Shown here in pieces: positions 16,744 to 24,257 of a DNA stretch of 64,000 bases. This DNA is from JAWVFM01 sp963739355 (lineage in GTDB: Bacteria > Actinomycetota > Thermoleophilia > Solirubrobacterales > 70-9). Below the pieces are notes generated by a model. That model had not been told where the DNA came from. It saw only the letters and a program-made list of their open reading frames with translations, and searched no databases. The stretch lies in NCBI GenBank assembly GCA_963739355.1, contig CAVUAD010000006.1, forward strand, positions 496,001 to 560,000, read 5' to 3'. Position numbers and translations under genes: made by a program. Each line of letters opens with the position of its first letter. Within the stretch, counting starts at the first letter, position 1.

Positions 16744-17351
16744 GGAGGCGCGCGATCGCCGCTCTCGCCCTGCTCGGCGCGGCGGCGGCGGTCACGGTGG
16801 CCGCGCTCGTCCTTCACGGCGAGGCTCGCCCTGACGCTCCCTCGTCTCGCCTGTTCGGGCAGGCGACCTGGCCCCCGGGCAGGAGGGCCGCGCCGAGGTT
16901 CGCGCTGCCCGACCAGGCCGGGCCGGGGACATCGCTTTCATCGCTGCGCGGGCAACCCGTCCTGCTCGCCTTCCTCGATTCGCGCTGCCGAGACGCCTGC
17001 GCGCGCGAGCCACGCGCCATCGCCATGGCGCTCCGCTACGTGCCACGGCCGGAGCGCCCGGTCGTAGTCGTCGTCGGAACCGATCCGCAACACGACTCTC
17101 CCGATTCGGCCCGCGCGGCCATGAGGCGCTGGGGGGTGGCCGGCGAGACGGGGTGGCGCTGGCTGCTGGGCACCCGATCGCGCTTGGCTCCGGTAATGCA
17201 CTCCTACCGGATCGCCGCCGCGGGCGGCGCCGTTCGCTCCCCCGTCGTCTACCTGATCGACGAGCGTGGCTTCGAGCGCGCCGGGATGCTCTATCCATTC
17301 CCGCCGGGCTGGTTGGCCGAGGATCTGCGGACGCTCGCCGCCGAGAGCTGA
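16740..17351 (+). CDS. SCO1/SenC-like thioredoxin-fold protein lacking the copper His
   Basis: 203 residues from GTG 16740. An N-terminal membrane anchor (residues 5-26) is followed by a thioredoxin fold. FLDSRCRDACAREP holds the SCO-type CxxxC (Cys83, Cys87). In SCO proteins a His before the YxID strand completes the copper site; here the region reads AVRSPVVYLID, with Arg166 in that place. It may therefore act as a thiol-disulphide reductase for CuA maturation rather than as a copper carrier, complementing the complete SCO protein encoded next. The stop of the 42-aa peptide overlaps its start, so it is in the same operon. Confidence 0.75.
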   Translation: MRRRAIAALALLGAAAAVTVAALVLHGEARPDAPSSRLFGQATWPPGRRAAPRFALPDQAGPGTSLSSLRGQPVLLAFLDSRCRDACAREPRAIAMALRYVPRPERPVVVVVGTDPQHDSPDSARAAMRRWGVAGETGWRWLLGTRSRLAPVMHSYRIAAAGGAVRSPVVYLIDERGFERAGMLYPFPPGWLAEDLRTLAAES

Positions 17352-17468
17352 GCGAGCCCTGCTCCGGCCCCAAGGGGCGCATCGCGCCATACTTGGAAGA
17401 CGGCACGGCCGCCGCGATTGACGATCGAGCGGCCGGGGCCGCGGCAAGGCGATGGGAAGAACAACCCG

Positions 17469-18143
17469 ATGAGCACCCTCTCGAGCACCGGCCCGGGTCG
17501 GGCGGTCTCGGCTCGCATGACCGCGGCGGTGATCGCAGCGGTCGTCGCGGCGATCGAAGTCTGCGGCTGCGGTGGCAGCGGTGGCGCCACGGCCGCTCAG
17601 GACGGCAAGAGCACGAGCTCGACGCCATCCTTCGCCGGGGTCAGCGCCAGCCCGCAGCGACCGGCTCCGCCGCTGGCCCTCTCCAACTCGCTCGGGCATC
17701 CGGTCAACATCCGCCAGTACCGAGGCAAGGCCGTGCTCGTGACCTTCATCTACGACCACTGCCCGGACACCTGCCCGATCATCGTTGGCAACCTCCACAC
17801 GGCCCAGTCAGAGCTGGGATCTGCCGCCAAGGACCTCCAGATCATCGCGGTATCGGTCGACCCTAAGGGCGATACGCCGAAGACTGTGAATGCGTTCCTC
17901 AAGGCGCACCGGATGACCGGGCGGATGCAATACCTCATCGGTTCCCGCCGGCAGCTCGAGCGGACCTGGAGCGCCTGGGGCATTTCCTCGAAGTCGGCGA
18001 AGAGCAAGAAGGATCCGGATGCCGTCGAGCACTCAGCCCTGATCTACGGAATCGACGCCTCGGGGCGGATGACGACCCTCTACCCGGCCAACTTCAAGCC
18101 TTCCCAGATCGTGCACGACGTGCCTATCCTGGCTTCCCGGTAG
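17469..18143 (+). CDS. SCO1/SenC copper chaperone lipoprotein
   Basis: 224 residues from ATG 17469 (GGGAAGA about 8 nt upstream; TTG 17418 is an alternative). A signal segment ends in a Cys-rich VCGCGG that could be a lipobox. The SCO domain follows: LSNSLGHPVNIRQYRGKAVLVTFIY, CxxxC Cys98/Cys102 in DHCPDTCP, and copper His188 in VEHSALIYGID, all three canonical ligands. Its role is copper delivery to the CuA site of CtaC outside the membrane. It is downstream of the oxidase genes with a 117-bp gap from the preceding SCO-like gene, so it may have its own promoter. Confidence 0.88.
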   Translation: MSTLSSTGPGRAVSARMTAAVIAAVVAAIEVCGCGGSGGATAAQDGKSTSSTPSFAGVSASPQRPAPPLALSNSLGHPVNIRQYRGKAVLVTFIYDHCPDTCPIIVGNLHTAQSELGSAAKDLQIIAVSVDPKGDTPKTVNAFLKAHRMTGRMQYLIGSRRQLERTWSAWGISSKSAKSKKDPDAVEHSALIYGIDASGRMTTLYPANFKPSQIVHDVPILASR

Positions 18144-18153
18144 GAGACGGACC

Positions 18154-18651
18154 GTGACTTGGCTACGGCGCGGGTTGGCGATCCTTGCGGTGATCGGCGC
18201 GCTGATCGTCGCCGAGCTGCTCAGCGGAACGTCGAGCAGTTCGCAGGGCAGGCCCGCACCGGCACTGCCGCGGGATGTCCTGGTCCCGCCCCGCGTGACC
18301 CTGGGCAGCCTTCGCGGAGAACCTGCGGCGATCAACTTCTGGGCGAGCTGGTGTACGCCGTGCCGTCAGGAGGCACCGATGCTGGACCGGCTCTCCCACT
18401 CACTGCATGGCCAGGCGCGGTTGGTCGGCGTCGATTGGACCGACGGCATCTCGGGCGCCCGCTCGTTCGTGAGCCGTTACTCGTGGAGCTTCCCGAACCT
18501 TCGCGACGCCGACGGCGTCGTGGGCCACCGTTTCGGGATCGTGGGCCTGCCGACCACCTACATCCTCGACCCCCGCGGAGCGATCACCCAGGTCCTGGAG
18601 GGGCCCCAGAACCTCGCCGCGCTTCGCGCGGCTCTGCGCTCCGCCGGCTGA
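18154..18651 (+). CDS. TlpA/ResA-like membrane-anchored thiol-disulphide oxidoreductase
   Basis: 165 residues from GTG 18154. An N-terminal anchor (residues 5-23) precedes a thioredoxin fold with the active site NFWASWCTPCRQE (Cys67, Cys70) and cis-Pro in GLPTTYILD. It starts 10 bp after the SCO gene. The family keeps periplasmic or extracytoplasmic cysteines reduced for cytochrome c or CuA assembly, which fits its place at the end of the cox block. No cytochrome c maturation gene is visible nearby, so CuA maturation is the more likely job. Confidence 0.85.
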   Translation: MTWLRRGLAILAVIGALIVAELLSGTSSSSQGRPAPALPRDVLVPPRVTLGSLRGEPAAINFWASWCTPCRQEAPMLDRLSHSLHGQARLVGVDWTDGISGARSFVSRYSWSFPNLRDADGVVGHRFGIVGLPTTYILDPRGAITQVLEGPQNLAALRAALRSAG

Positions 18652-18682
18652 GCACGGCGACCCCGCAGAGGCGCCGCGATTC

Positions 18683-18710
18683 TCTTACCAAAGTCTTACC
18701 TCACTCTGGG
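18683..18710 (+). promoter_or_regulatory. Direct-repeat operator candidate (11-bp period)
   Basis: TCTTACC occurs at 18683-18689 and again at 18694-18700, with a degenerate TCTGGGT at 18705. The spacing is exactly 11 bp, one helical turn, the arrangement bound by OmpR/PhoB-type response regulators. It lies 60-87 bp before the start of the small membrane protein at 18770. Confidence 0.35.
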
Positions 18711-18769
18711 TTTCAGCTAACGGCGGCATGGGAAGAATGCTGCGTAAGCAACCACTGGAGCTGAGAACG

Positions 18770-18997
18770 ATGACAATCGCATCTGCAATCGCCCTAAATA
18801 CCGTCGCGGCGGCCCTTCTCCTCACGCTGCTGTTCGTGGTGATGCGGCTTCCGTATCTCGTCGCGGACAGCCCGTCCCAGACCCATCTGAGACGTGCGAA
18901 GCGACGTGCTGCGAGGCACCCGACCGTGAGGTCTGGTGCCCGCCACGGCTCACTCAGAGACCAGACGCCGCAAGCCGCCTACTCGCCCAGCAGCTAG
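18770..18997 (+). CDS. Small single-helix membrane protein with basic tail
   Basis: 75 residues from ATG 18770 (GAGCTGAGAACG upstream; an in-frame start at 18728 is possible). One membrane helix (about residues 5-28, ending VVMRLPYLV) is followed by a polar, Arg-rich tail. The family is not recognised, though short proteins with a VMRLP motif after a single helix occur in actinobacteria. Its TAG stop shares the four bases CTAG (18994-18997) with the stop of the opposing ctaB gene. The 11-bp direct repeats upstream suggest regulated expression. Confidence 0.55.
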   Translation: MTIASAIALNTVAAALLLTLLFVVMRLPYLVADSPSQTHLRRAKRRAARHPTVRSGARHGSLRDQTPQAAYSPSS

Positions 18998-20289
18998 ATC
19001 ACGACGTCGATTGCCATCGCCGCGAAGAGGACGGCGAGGTAGAGCAGAGAAAAATGGAACAGGCGCCCGGCGCGACGCCGGGTCGTCTGGCGGACGAGCC
19101 CCGCGGCGAGGCCGATAAAGATCGCGTCGAGCGTCAGCGCGACCACCAGGTAGACGTCGCCGACCGCGTGCCAGAGGAACGGCAGGAGCGTCGTGGTGGC
19201 GAGCGCCAGCGAGTAGGCAAGGATCCGGTGTGACGTCTCGCGGTCGCCGCGGACGACGGGCAGCATCGGGATGCTCGCCGCCGCATAGTCGCGCTTGATC
19301 AGGAGCGCCAGCGCCCAGAAATGTGGTGGCGTCCAGAGGAAGGTGATCAGGAACAGGGAGATCGCGGGCAGGGTCAGATTCCCAGTCGCTGCAGCCCAAC
19401 CCACCAGGGGAGGCACAGCGCCGGCGGCGCCTCCGATGACGATGTTCTGGACCGTCCAGCGCTTCAGCCAGCGCGTGTAGACGATCACATAGAAGAGGCC
19501 ACCGACGAGCGCCAGCGCGGCGGTGAGGACGTTGACGAGGCTCCCCAGGAGGACAAACGAGAACGCCGATAGGACGAGCCCGAACTCCAGAGCGCGGGGC
19601 GCGGGGATCCGCCCGGCGACGATCGGCCTGTTGGCGGTTCGCGCCCCCATCAGGGCGTCGATGTCGCGGTCTAGGTAGTGATTGAGCGCGCTCGCTCCGG
19701 CAGAGGCGAGCGCCCCGCCGGCGAGGAGGACGACGAGCTGACCGAGCTCGGGCATTCCCTCGGCGCCCACGAACATCCCGGCGGCTGCGGTGATCAGCAG
19801 CAGGATCATGATCCGAGGCTTGGTCAGTGCCAGATAATCCCGCCAGGCCCCGGGCGCGACGGGCTCGCCGCGGAAGGCGGTGGCCGCGCTGAGCAGCGCT
19901 GCGGCGAACGCGAGCCCGCCGAAGGCAAGGTGCAACGCAACCGCCCATCCGGGATGCCCGGCGCGGGCAACGAAGCCGCCGAAGGCGCTCTCGAGGCCGA
20001 ACAGCCCAAGGGCCGTTGCCGAGACCAGGAGCAGCCCGCGGTGCGCGATGGCCGCCGCGAGGACCACCGCCGCCAGCGGCGGGACGGCGATGACGGCGGC
20101 CGCCGTGTGGGGAACACCAAGGTGCATGGCCCCGCTGATCACCACGAGCCCGGTCGTGGCGGCGCCCGCAAGCGCCGCCAGTCGAAGCCATGCACCGCCG
20201 GCCAGCTCGCCGACAGGCCCGATATCGACCCAGCCGGCTGTCGCCGTCGGCCGTCGCGAAGCCTCTATCGCTTGCTCGGTGAGTCCCAC
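18994..20289 (-). CDS. ctaB: Heme o synthase fused to an N-terminal CtaA-like four-helix domain
   Basis: 431 residues from GTG 20289, with GAGGAG just upstream. Residues about 33-140 form four hydrophobic helices with His56 (GAMHLG) and His120 (ALHLAFGG), resembling half of a heme A synthase. The rest is a UbiA-type prenyltransferase: DYLALTKPRI, the first Asp-rich motif NHYLDRDID (Asn203, Asp207, Asp211), and the second loop VVRGDRETSHR. CtaB farnesylates heme b to heme o for the oxidase encoded opposite. Full CtaA-CtaB fusions are known in Thermus; here only half of CtaA is present, so heme A synthase activity is doubtful. A sigma-70-like promoter and a palindrome precede the gene. Confidence 0.88.
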   Translation of the reverse strand: MGLTEQAIEASRRPTATAGWVDIGPVGELAGGAWLRLAALAGAATTGLVVISGAMHLGVPHTAAAVIAVPPLAAVVLAAAIAHRGLLLVSATALGLFGLESAFGGFVARAGHPGWAVALHLAFGGLAFAAALLSAATAFRGEPVAPGAWRDYLALTKPRIMILLLITAAAGMFVGAEGMPELGQLVVLLAGGALASAGASALNHYLDRDIDALMGARTANRPIVAGRIPAPRALEFGLVLSAFSFVLLGSLVNVLTAALALVGGLFYVIVYTRWLKRWTVQNIVIGGAAGAVPPLVGWAAATGNLTLPAISLFLITFLWTPPHFWALALLIKRDYAAASIPMLPVVRGDRETSHRILAYSLALATTTLLPFLWHAVGDVYLVVALTLDAIFIGLAAGLVRQTTRRRAGRLFHFSLLYLAVLFAAMAIDVVI

Positions 20290-20311
20290 CGGCTCCTCGG
20301 GGAACGCATGC

Positions 20312-20338
20312 CTGCGGTGGGCGGGCCGCCCACCGCAG
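20312..20338 (-). promoter_or_regulatory. 27-bp palindrome at the predicted ctaB transcription start
   Basis: CTGCGGTGGGC and GCCCACCGCAG form a perfect 11-bp inverted repeat around five bases; including the centre, 13 bp pair on each side. It lies directly downstream of the -10 hexamer of the ctaB promoter, overlapping the expected +1. It could be a repressor operator or a 5' hairpin that stabilises the mRNA. Confidence 0.55.
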
Positions 20339-20340
20339 TT

Positions 20341-20369
20341 AGTATCGCTGCGCACGAGCGGGCTGTCAA
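20341..20369 (-). promoter_or_regulatory. Strong sigma-70-type promoter of ctaB
   Basis: On the minus strand TTGACA (20369-20364), a 17-bp spacer and GATACT (20346-20341) match the housekeeping consensus closely. The gene start at 20289 is about 45 nt downstream of the expected +1. Confidence 0.7.
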
Positions 20370-20414
20370 ACGATTTGGAGGCGACCATGGGCAACGGCCT
20401 CCCCTTCGAACGGC

Positions 20415-20438
20415 AAAGGCTCGCCGTAGCGGGCCTTT
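20415..20438 (-). terminator. Hairpin downstream of the tRNA-fMet remnant
   Basis: AAAGGCTCGC and GCGGGCCTTT pair over 10 bp (one G-T pair) around CGTA, giving an A-stem-T shape that works in both directions. It stands 8 bp beyond the 3' end of the tRNA-fMet remnant, as the terminator does for the intact tRNA. It may also end transcription of the epimerase operon. Confidence 0.5.
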
Positions 20439-20445
20439 CCGTACG

Positions 20446-20486
20446 TAGCGGGGGCGGGATTTAACCCGCGGCCTCCGGGTTATGAG
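20446..20486 (-). pseudogene. tRNA-fMet 3'-half remnant (possible att site)
   Basis: These 41 bases match the intact tRNA-fMet (34326-34399) from the discriminator base through the T arm, variable region and anticodon loop CTCATAA. There is one missing base in the T loop and one substitution; the match stops abruptly in the anticodon stem. The orientation is the same as the intact gene, 13.9 kb away. It cannot fold as a tRNA. A 3'-half copy broken at the anticodon stem-loop is the usual footprint of tRNA-targeting integrases, but no integrase gene is visible. Confidence 0.75.
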
Positions 20487-20515
20487 GCCCCGTCAGATGA
20501 ACGAAGCGCGCATGA

Positions 20516-21577
20516 TCAGACGGGGTCGCGGAGGGCCGCTTCGGCGAACTCGCGCATGCCGTCGTCGATCTCGACCTCGGCCTCGAATCCCAGCGCCGCC
20601 GCGGCATTCGCCGTCGACGCGAAGACGTGACGGACGTCGCCAAGGCGAAACTCACGGGTGACATCGGGATCGGGCCCTCCCATGACGTGGGAGAGCCGCC
20701 CAGCCATCTCGCCGACGGTGGCCGGGCGGCCGGAGGCGACGTTGAATGGACCTTCAACCGAGGAGTCCGAGTCGATCGCAAGCACGTTGGCCCTTGCGAC
20801 GTCGTGGACCGAGACGAAGTCGCGAAGCTGACGCCCGTCCTCGAACACCCGCGGCGCCCGCCCGGCTTCGAGAGCGCTGCGAAAGATGCTCGCCACGCCG
20901 GCGTAGGGCGTGTCGCGCGGCATCCGGGGCCCGTAGACGTTGTGGTAGCGAAGCGCGATCAGGGAGGCGCCCAGCTCACGCGCGTAGGCGGCGCAGAGGT
21001 GCTCCTGGTGGATCTTGGTCGCCGCGTACGTGTTGCGAGGGTCGGCCGGCGCCGTCTCGGGCACGGATGAGGATCGCAGCGGCTGGCCGCACTCGGGGCA
21101 CGCAGGCTCGAACTCGCCGCGCGCCAACCGGTCAGCTGCGCGCGGGGACGGCGCCACCCGACCGTGACGCTCGCATGTGTAGCGCCCCTCGCCGTAGACC
21201 ACCATGCTGCTGGCGAGGACGAGGCGCCCGTCGAAGCTTCGCTCGGCGAGGGCTCGAAGGAGGACCGCGGTGCCGAGGCAGTTGCTCGTGACGAAATCGG
21301 GCATGTCTCGGGAATCCACGCCCAGCCCGACCATGGCCGCCTGATGTGAGACCGCGTCGACCTCGTCGACCGCCGCGGCGACGGCGTTGGCGTCGACCAT
21401 GTCTGCCCACAGGTACTCGGCCTTCGGGTTCAGGTACTCGGGCCGGCTGACGTGGGCGCGGCGATCCAGAGAATCGAGCGCCACGACCTCGCGCCCGTCT
21501 GCAACCAGCGCGTCGACGACGTGGGAGCCGATGAACCCGGCGCCGCCGGTCACGAGAATCCGCCGCGGCCTGCTCAC
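20516..21577 (-). CDS. NAD-dependent sugar-nucleotide epimerase with Cys-rich insert (dTDP-rhamnose-4-epimerase-like)
   Basis: 353 residues from GTG 21577, which overlaps the stop of the upstream gene (GTGA). An extended SDR: RRILVTGGAGFIGSHVVDAL at the N-terminus, the catalytic Ser region LASSMVVYG, and YAATK (Tyr-x3-Lys) in RNTYAATKIHQE. An insert with YTCERHG and ACPECGQPL carries three Cys that could bind zinc; this insert marks the dTDP-L-rhamnose/UDP-sugar 4-epimerase subgroup. It likely makes an activated sugar for glycan assembly, and its neighbours are glycosyltransferase-like genes. A CCCCGTC...GACGGGG hairpin (20488-20525) at its 3' end could terminate the operon. Confidence 0.88.
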   Translation of the reverse strand: MSRPRRILVTGGAGFIGSHVVDALVADGREVVALDSLDRRAHVSRPEYLNPKAEYLWADMVDANAVAAAVDEVDAVSHQAAMVGLGVDSRDMPDFVTSNCLGTAVLLRALAERSFDGRLVLASSMVVYGEGRYTCERHGRVAPSPRAADRLARGEFEPACPECGQPLRSSSVPETAPADPRNTYAATKIHQEHLCAAYARELGASLIALRYHNVYGPRMPRDTPYAGVASIFRSALEAGRAPRVFEDGRQLRDFVSVHDVARANVLAIDSDSSVEGPFNVASGRPATVGEMAGRLSHVMGGPDPDVTREFRLGDVRHVFASTANAAAALGFEAEVEIDDGMREFAEAALRDPV

Positions 21578-22902
21578 CAGTTGGTCACCAGGGCGATCTG
21601 AAGGGTGAGGGCGAGGGCCACCTGTCCGGCGAGGAGGTTCCGCTGGGCGCGCAGGCCCTGGGGCAACGCAGCACAGGCGAGCAGCATCCATGGGACGAAC
21701 GGAAGCCAGATTCGTTCGACCTCCCCTTTCGACATCCCGCTCAGATCGGCCACGGCGATCGCCGCTGCACACCCGCCGACCAGCAGCCACAGCCGCCGGT
21801 CACGAAGCCGCGCAAGGCCGAGGGCAAGAGCCGGCCCTGTGGCCAGGGCGAACGCCGCCAGGTCGGCGACCGCGAAGTAGCTGAACGGCCGCACGCTCGC
21901 CACCCCGGCGTAGTACTGGATGCGGGTCGCGGCGAGACCGTCGAGCCACCAGTAGCCCGCGGCGAGAAACACGCCGAAGACGGCGGCCGCTCCGGCCGCC
22001 GCCCAGAGAAGCGGGGGCGTCCGGTGCCGCTTGATCGCCACCGCGAGCGGAATCGCCCCGATCAGGAGCAGGCCAAACGAGAAGAAGCACGTGAGCCCGA
22101 ACAGCAGGCCACCCGCGAGCCCGAGCCCCATGCTTCGCCGCCGCCCCGGTTCGACGATCGCCAGAACAAGAAGTGCCACTGCCCAGGCCGCCACTCCCAT
22201 GTACAGGGCGTCGGCCGAGGTCGCAATCCAAACGGCGGCCGGCGCGAGGACGACGAACGGTGCCGCGCGGCGCGCCGGCGCCTCTCCCGCAACGGCCCGG
22301 GCTGCGACGAGCGCGGCGGCGGGCGCCGTGGCCGCTACCGAGAGGATGAGCACGGCGGCCGGCCAGGCTCCGCCGAGGCCGACGCGGGAGAGCCCCCAGA
22401 GGAGCAGGGCCATCGCGGGCGGGTGGCCCTTGACGTGCGTCTCGTACGCGGAGATCTTGTCCACGAACGTGGAGAGGAACGTCCCCGGAGAGTGGATCAG
22501 GGGCACGACGGTCAGGTAGTCGTGGGGGTTGTTGAGCGGCGCGGCGATCGAACCGGCGCCGGCCGTGAGCGCGAGGGCAGTCGGCCAGAGCGCCGCGGCG
22601 CCGACGGACGCAACCAGCAGGCCGCGCCAGCTGAGGCGCCGGGCGGCCAGCGGTCCGGCATAGCCGAGCGCTCCGGCGACGCCGAGGGCGACGAGGACGC
22701 CAGGGGTCAGATGCGGATGCCAGCCCCCAAAGAGCGGTGGTGCGTTGATGAAGAGCTGGGTGCCGGTGTGGAGCAGGATCTCGCCCCACGCCGCGCACAC
22801 GACGATCAGCGCCGCCCAACCGGCGAGGGCGAGCCGCTCCGCGGATGGTCTCGCGTGCGTGGGCAGCGAGCGGATCGGTTCGGGGCTGGTGGAGACCTCC
22901 AC
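21574..22902 (-). CDS. Polytopic GT-C-like membrane glycosyltransferase (putative)
   Basis: 442 residues with about eleven hydrophobic helices and short loops. Near residues 123-160, after helix 3-4, the loop PLNNPHDYLTVVPLIHSPGTFL ... HVKGHPPAMALLLW contains an acidic and His pattern like the catalytic loops of lipid-linked-sugar GT-C enzymes. There are no soluble domains. It would transfer a sugar from a polyprenyl phosphate on the outer membrane face; the specific reaction is not assignable. The 3' end overlaps the epimerase start by 4 nt, so they form an operon. The opposite-strand GT2 gene begins 72 bp upstream, sharing a divergent promoter region. Confidence 0.65.
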   Translation of the reverse strand: MEVSTSPEPIRSLPTHARPSAERLALAGWAALIVVCAAWGEILLHTGTQLFINAPPLFGGWHPHLTPGVLVALGVAGALGYAGPLAARRLSWRGLLVASVGAAALWPTALALTAGAGSIAAPLNNPHDYLTVVPLIHSPGTFLSTFVDKISAYETHVKGHPPAMALLLWGLSRVGLGGAWPAAVLILSVAATAPAAALVAARAVAGEAPARRAAPFVVLAPAAVWIATSADALYMGVAAWAVALLVLAIVEPGRRRSMGLGLAGGLLFGLTCFFSFGLLLIGAIPLAVAIKRHRTPPLLWAAAGAAAVFGVFLAAGYWWLDGLAATRIQYYAGVASVRPFSYFAVADLAAFALATGPALALGLARLRDRRLWLLVGGCAAAIAVADLSGMSKGEVERIWLPFVPWMLLACAALPQGLRAQRNLLAGQVALALTLQIALVTNW

Positions 22903-22974
22903 GGCGTAGAGCCTGACCGCAGGGCATTACGAAACGCGAAAGGCGTAACCGAACTGTAAGAGACGCCTGCAACC

Positions 22975-23625
22975 GTGCGGCAGGTGTTCGACGTGATCCT
23001 CCCGGCGCTCGACGAGGCCGAGGCGATCCCGCGCGTCCTGGCCGCGATCCCCGACGGCTTTCGCCCGATCGTCGTCGACAACGGCTCGAAGGACGCCTCG
23101 GCGGAGATCGCAGCGGAGCTTGGCGCCGAGGTCGTTCGCGAGGCCCAGCGGGGGTTCGGCGCCGCCTGCGCGGCGGGTCTTGCGGCAGCTACATCGGAGA
23201 TCGTCTGCTTCATGGACTGCGACGGCTCGTTCGACCCCATGGACCTGCCAAAGGTCTGTGATCCGATCGCCGGGGACGAAGCGGACCTCCTGCTGGGCGC
23301 GCGCCACGCCGCCGCGGGCGCCTGGCCAGCTCACGCACGCGTCGCGAATCGCGTTCTGGCCCTCGAGTTGCGCCGCCGGACAGGCCTGCGGCTGGCGGAC
23401 CTGGGCCCGATGCGGGCAGCCCGGCGGACGCGGCTGCTCGGACTCGAGATTCGCGATCGGCGGTTTGGGTGGCCGCTCGAGATGGTGCTTCGCGCGGCAC
23501 GCGACGGTTGGCGCGTGGCGGAGGTCGACGTCGCCTACCACCCGAGGGTCGGGCGGTCGAAGGTGACCGGCACGGCCCGCGGGACCGCGCTCACCGTCCT
23601 CGATATGACCAGGGCCCTTCGATGA
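22975..23625 (+). CDS. GT2-family glycosyltransferase (polyprenyl-phosphate sugar synthase-like)
   Basis: 216 residues from GTG 22975. A GT-A fold with VILPALDEAEAIPRVLAAI, nucleotide-binding VVDNGSKDASAEIA and the DxD-type MDCDGSFDP. A C-terminal RVANRVLALELRRRTGLRLADLGPMRA segment resembles DPM1-like enzymes, but the trailing membrane helices are missing. It probably glycosylates a lipid carrier or small acceptor. The stop overlaps the start of the DUF2064 gene (ATGA); pairs of GT2 and DUF2064 proteins recur as 'rSAM/selenodomain-associated transferases', though no radical SAM gene is seen here. Confidence 0.8.
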   Translation: MRQVFDVILPALDEAEAIPRVLAAIPDGFRPIVVDNGSKDASAEIAAELGAEVVREAQRGFGAACAAGLAAATSEIVCFMDCDGSFDPMDLPKVCDPIAGDEADLLLGARHAAAGAWPAHARVANRVLALELRRRTGLRLADLGPMRAARRTRLLGLEIRDRRFGWPLEMVLRAARDGWRVAEVDVAYHPRVGRSKVTGTARGTALTVLDMTRALR

Positions 23626-24257
23626 CCGAAATCACCCTCATCGTCATCGCCAAGGAGCCACGCCCCGGCCGCTGTAAGACGCGCCTCTGCCCTCCCCTCG
23701 AGCATCATGAAGCGGCGAAGCTCGCGGAGGCGGCGCTTGCCGACACCCTCGTCACGGTGGCCCGCGCCGGTGGCCGGCGCGTCCTCGCACTCGACGGCCG
23801 TCCAGGCGACTGGCTTCCGGAGGGATTCGCCGTCATCCCGCAGCGCGGGGACGGGCTCGACGAACGGCTTGCCGCGGCGTTCGAGGATGTCGGCGAGCCG
23901 GCGTTCCTCGTCGGGATGGACACACCGCAGCTTGGCGTCGAGCAGATCGAGGCCGCCGTCGCGGCGCTGGATGGACCCGGTACAGATGCGGTGCTCGGCC
24001 CGGCGGAGGACGGGGGCTACTGGTCGATCGGCCTGCGTCGCCCGGACCCGGCGGTGTTCCTCGGCGTGCCGATGAGCGCGAGCGCCACGCTCGCCAGTCA
24101 GCGGGCTCGGCTGGAGTCGCTCGGGCTCCGCCACGCGACGATCGAGGCCATGCGCGACTTCGACACGATCGAAGATGCTGCGGCGGTCGCCGAGCTCTGC
24201 CCGGACTCGCGCTTCGCCGCCCAGCTCGCTCGCACTCGATGGCCGCTCGCCGTGTGA
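23622..24257 (+). CDS. DUF2064 / TIGR04282-type nucleotidyl-glycosyltransferase
   Basis: 211 residues from ATG 23622. VIAKEPRPGRCKTRLCPPL is the hallmark N-terminus (KxPxPGxxKTRL). The acidic pair in LVGMDTPQL and the motif GPAEDGGYWSIGL follow the family pattern. These proteins adopt a GT-A fold and are found with arsenosugar or other modified-sugar pathways. It is translationally coupled to the GT2 gene upstream and overlaps the lipoprotein gene downstream by 19 bp. The substrate is unknown; no arsenic genes lie in the window. Confidence 0.85.
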   Translation: MTEITLIVIAKEPRPGRCKTRLCPPLEHHEAAKLAEAALADTLVTVARAGGRRVLALDGRPGDWLPEGFAVIPQRGDGLDERLAAAFEDVGEPAFLVGMDTPQLGVEQIEAAVAALDGPGTDAVLGPAEDGGYWSIGLRRPDPAVFLGVPMSASATLASQRARLESLGLRHATIEAMRDFDTIEDAAAVAELCPDSRFAAQLARTRWPLAV

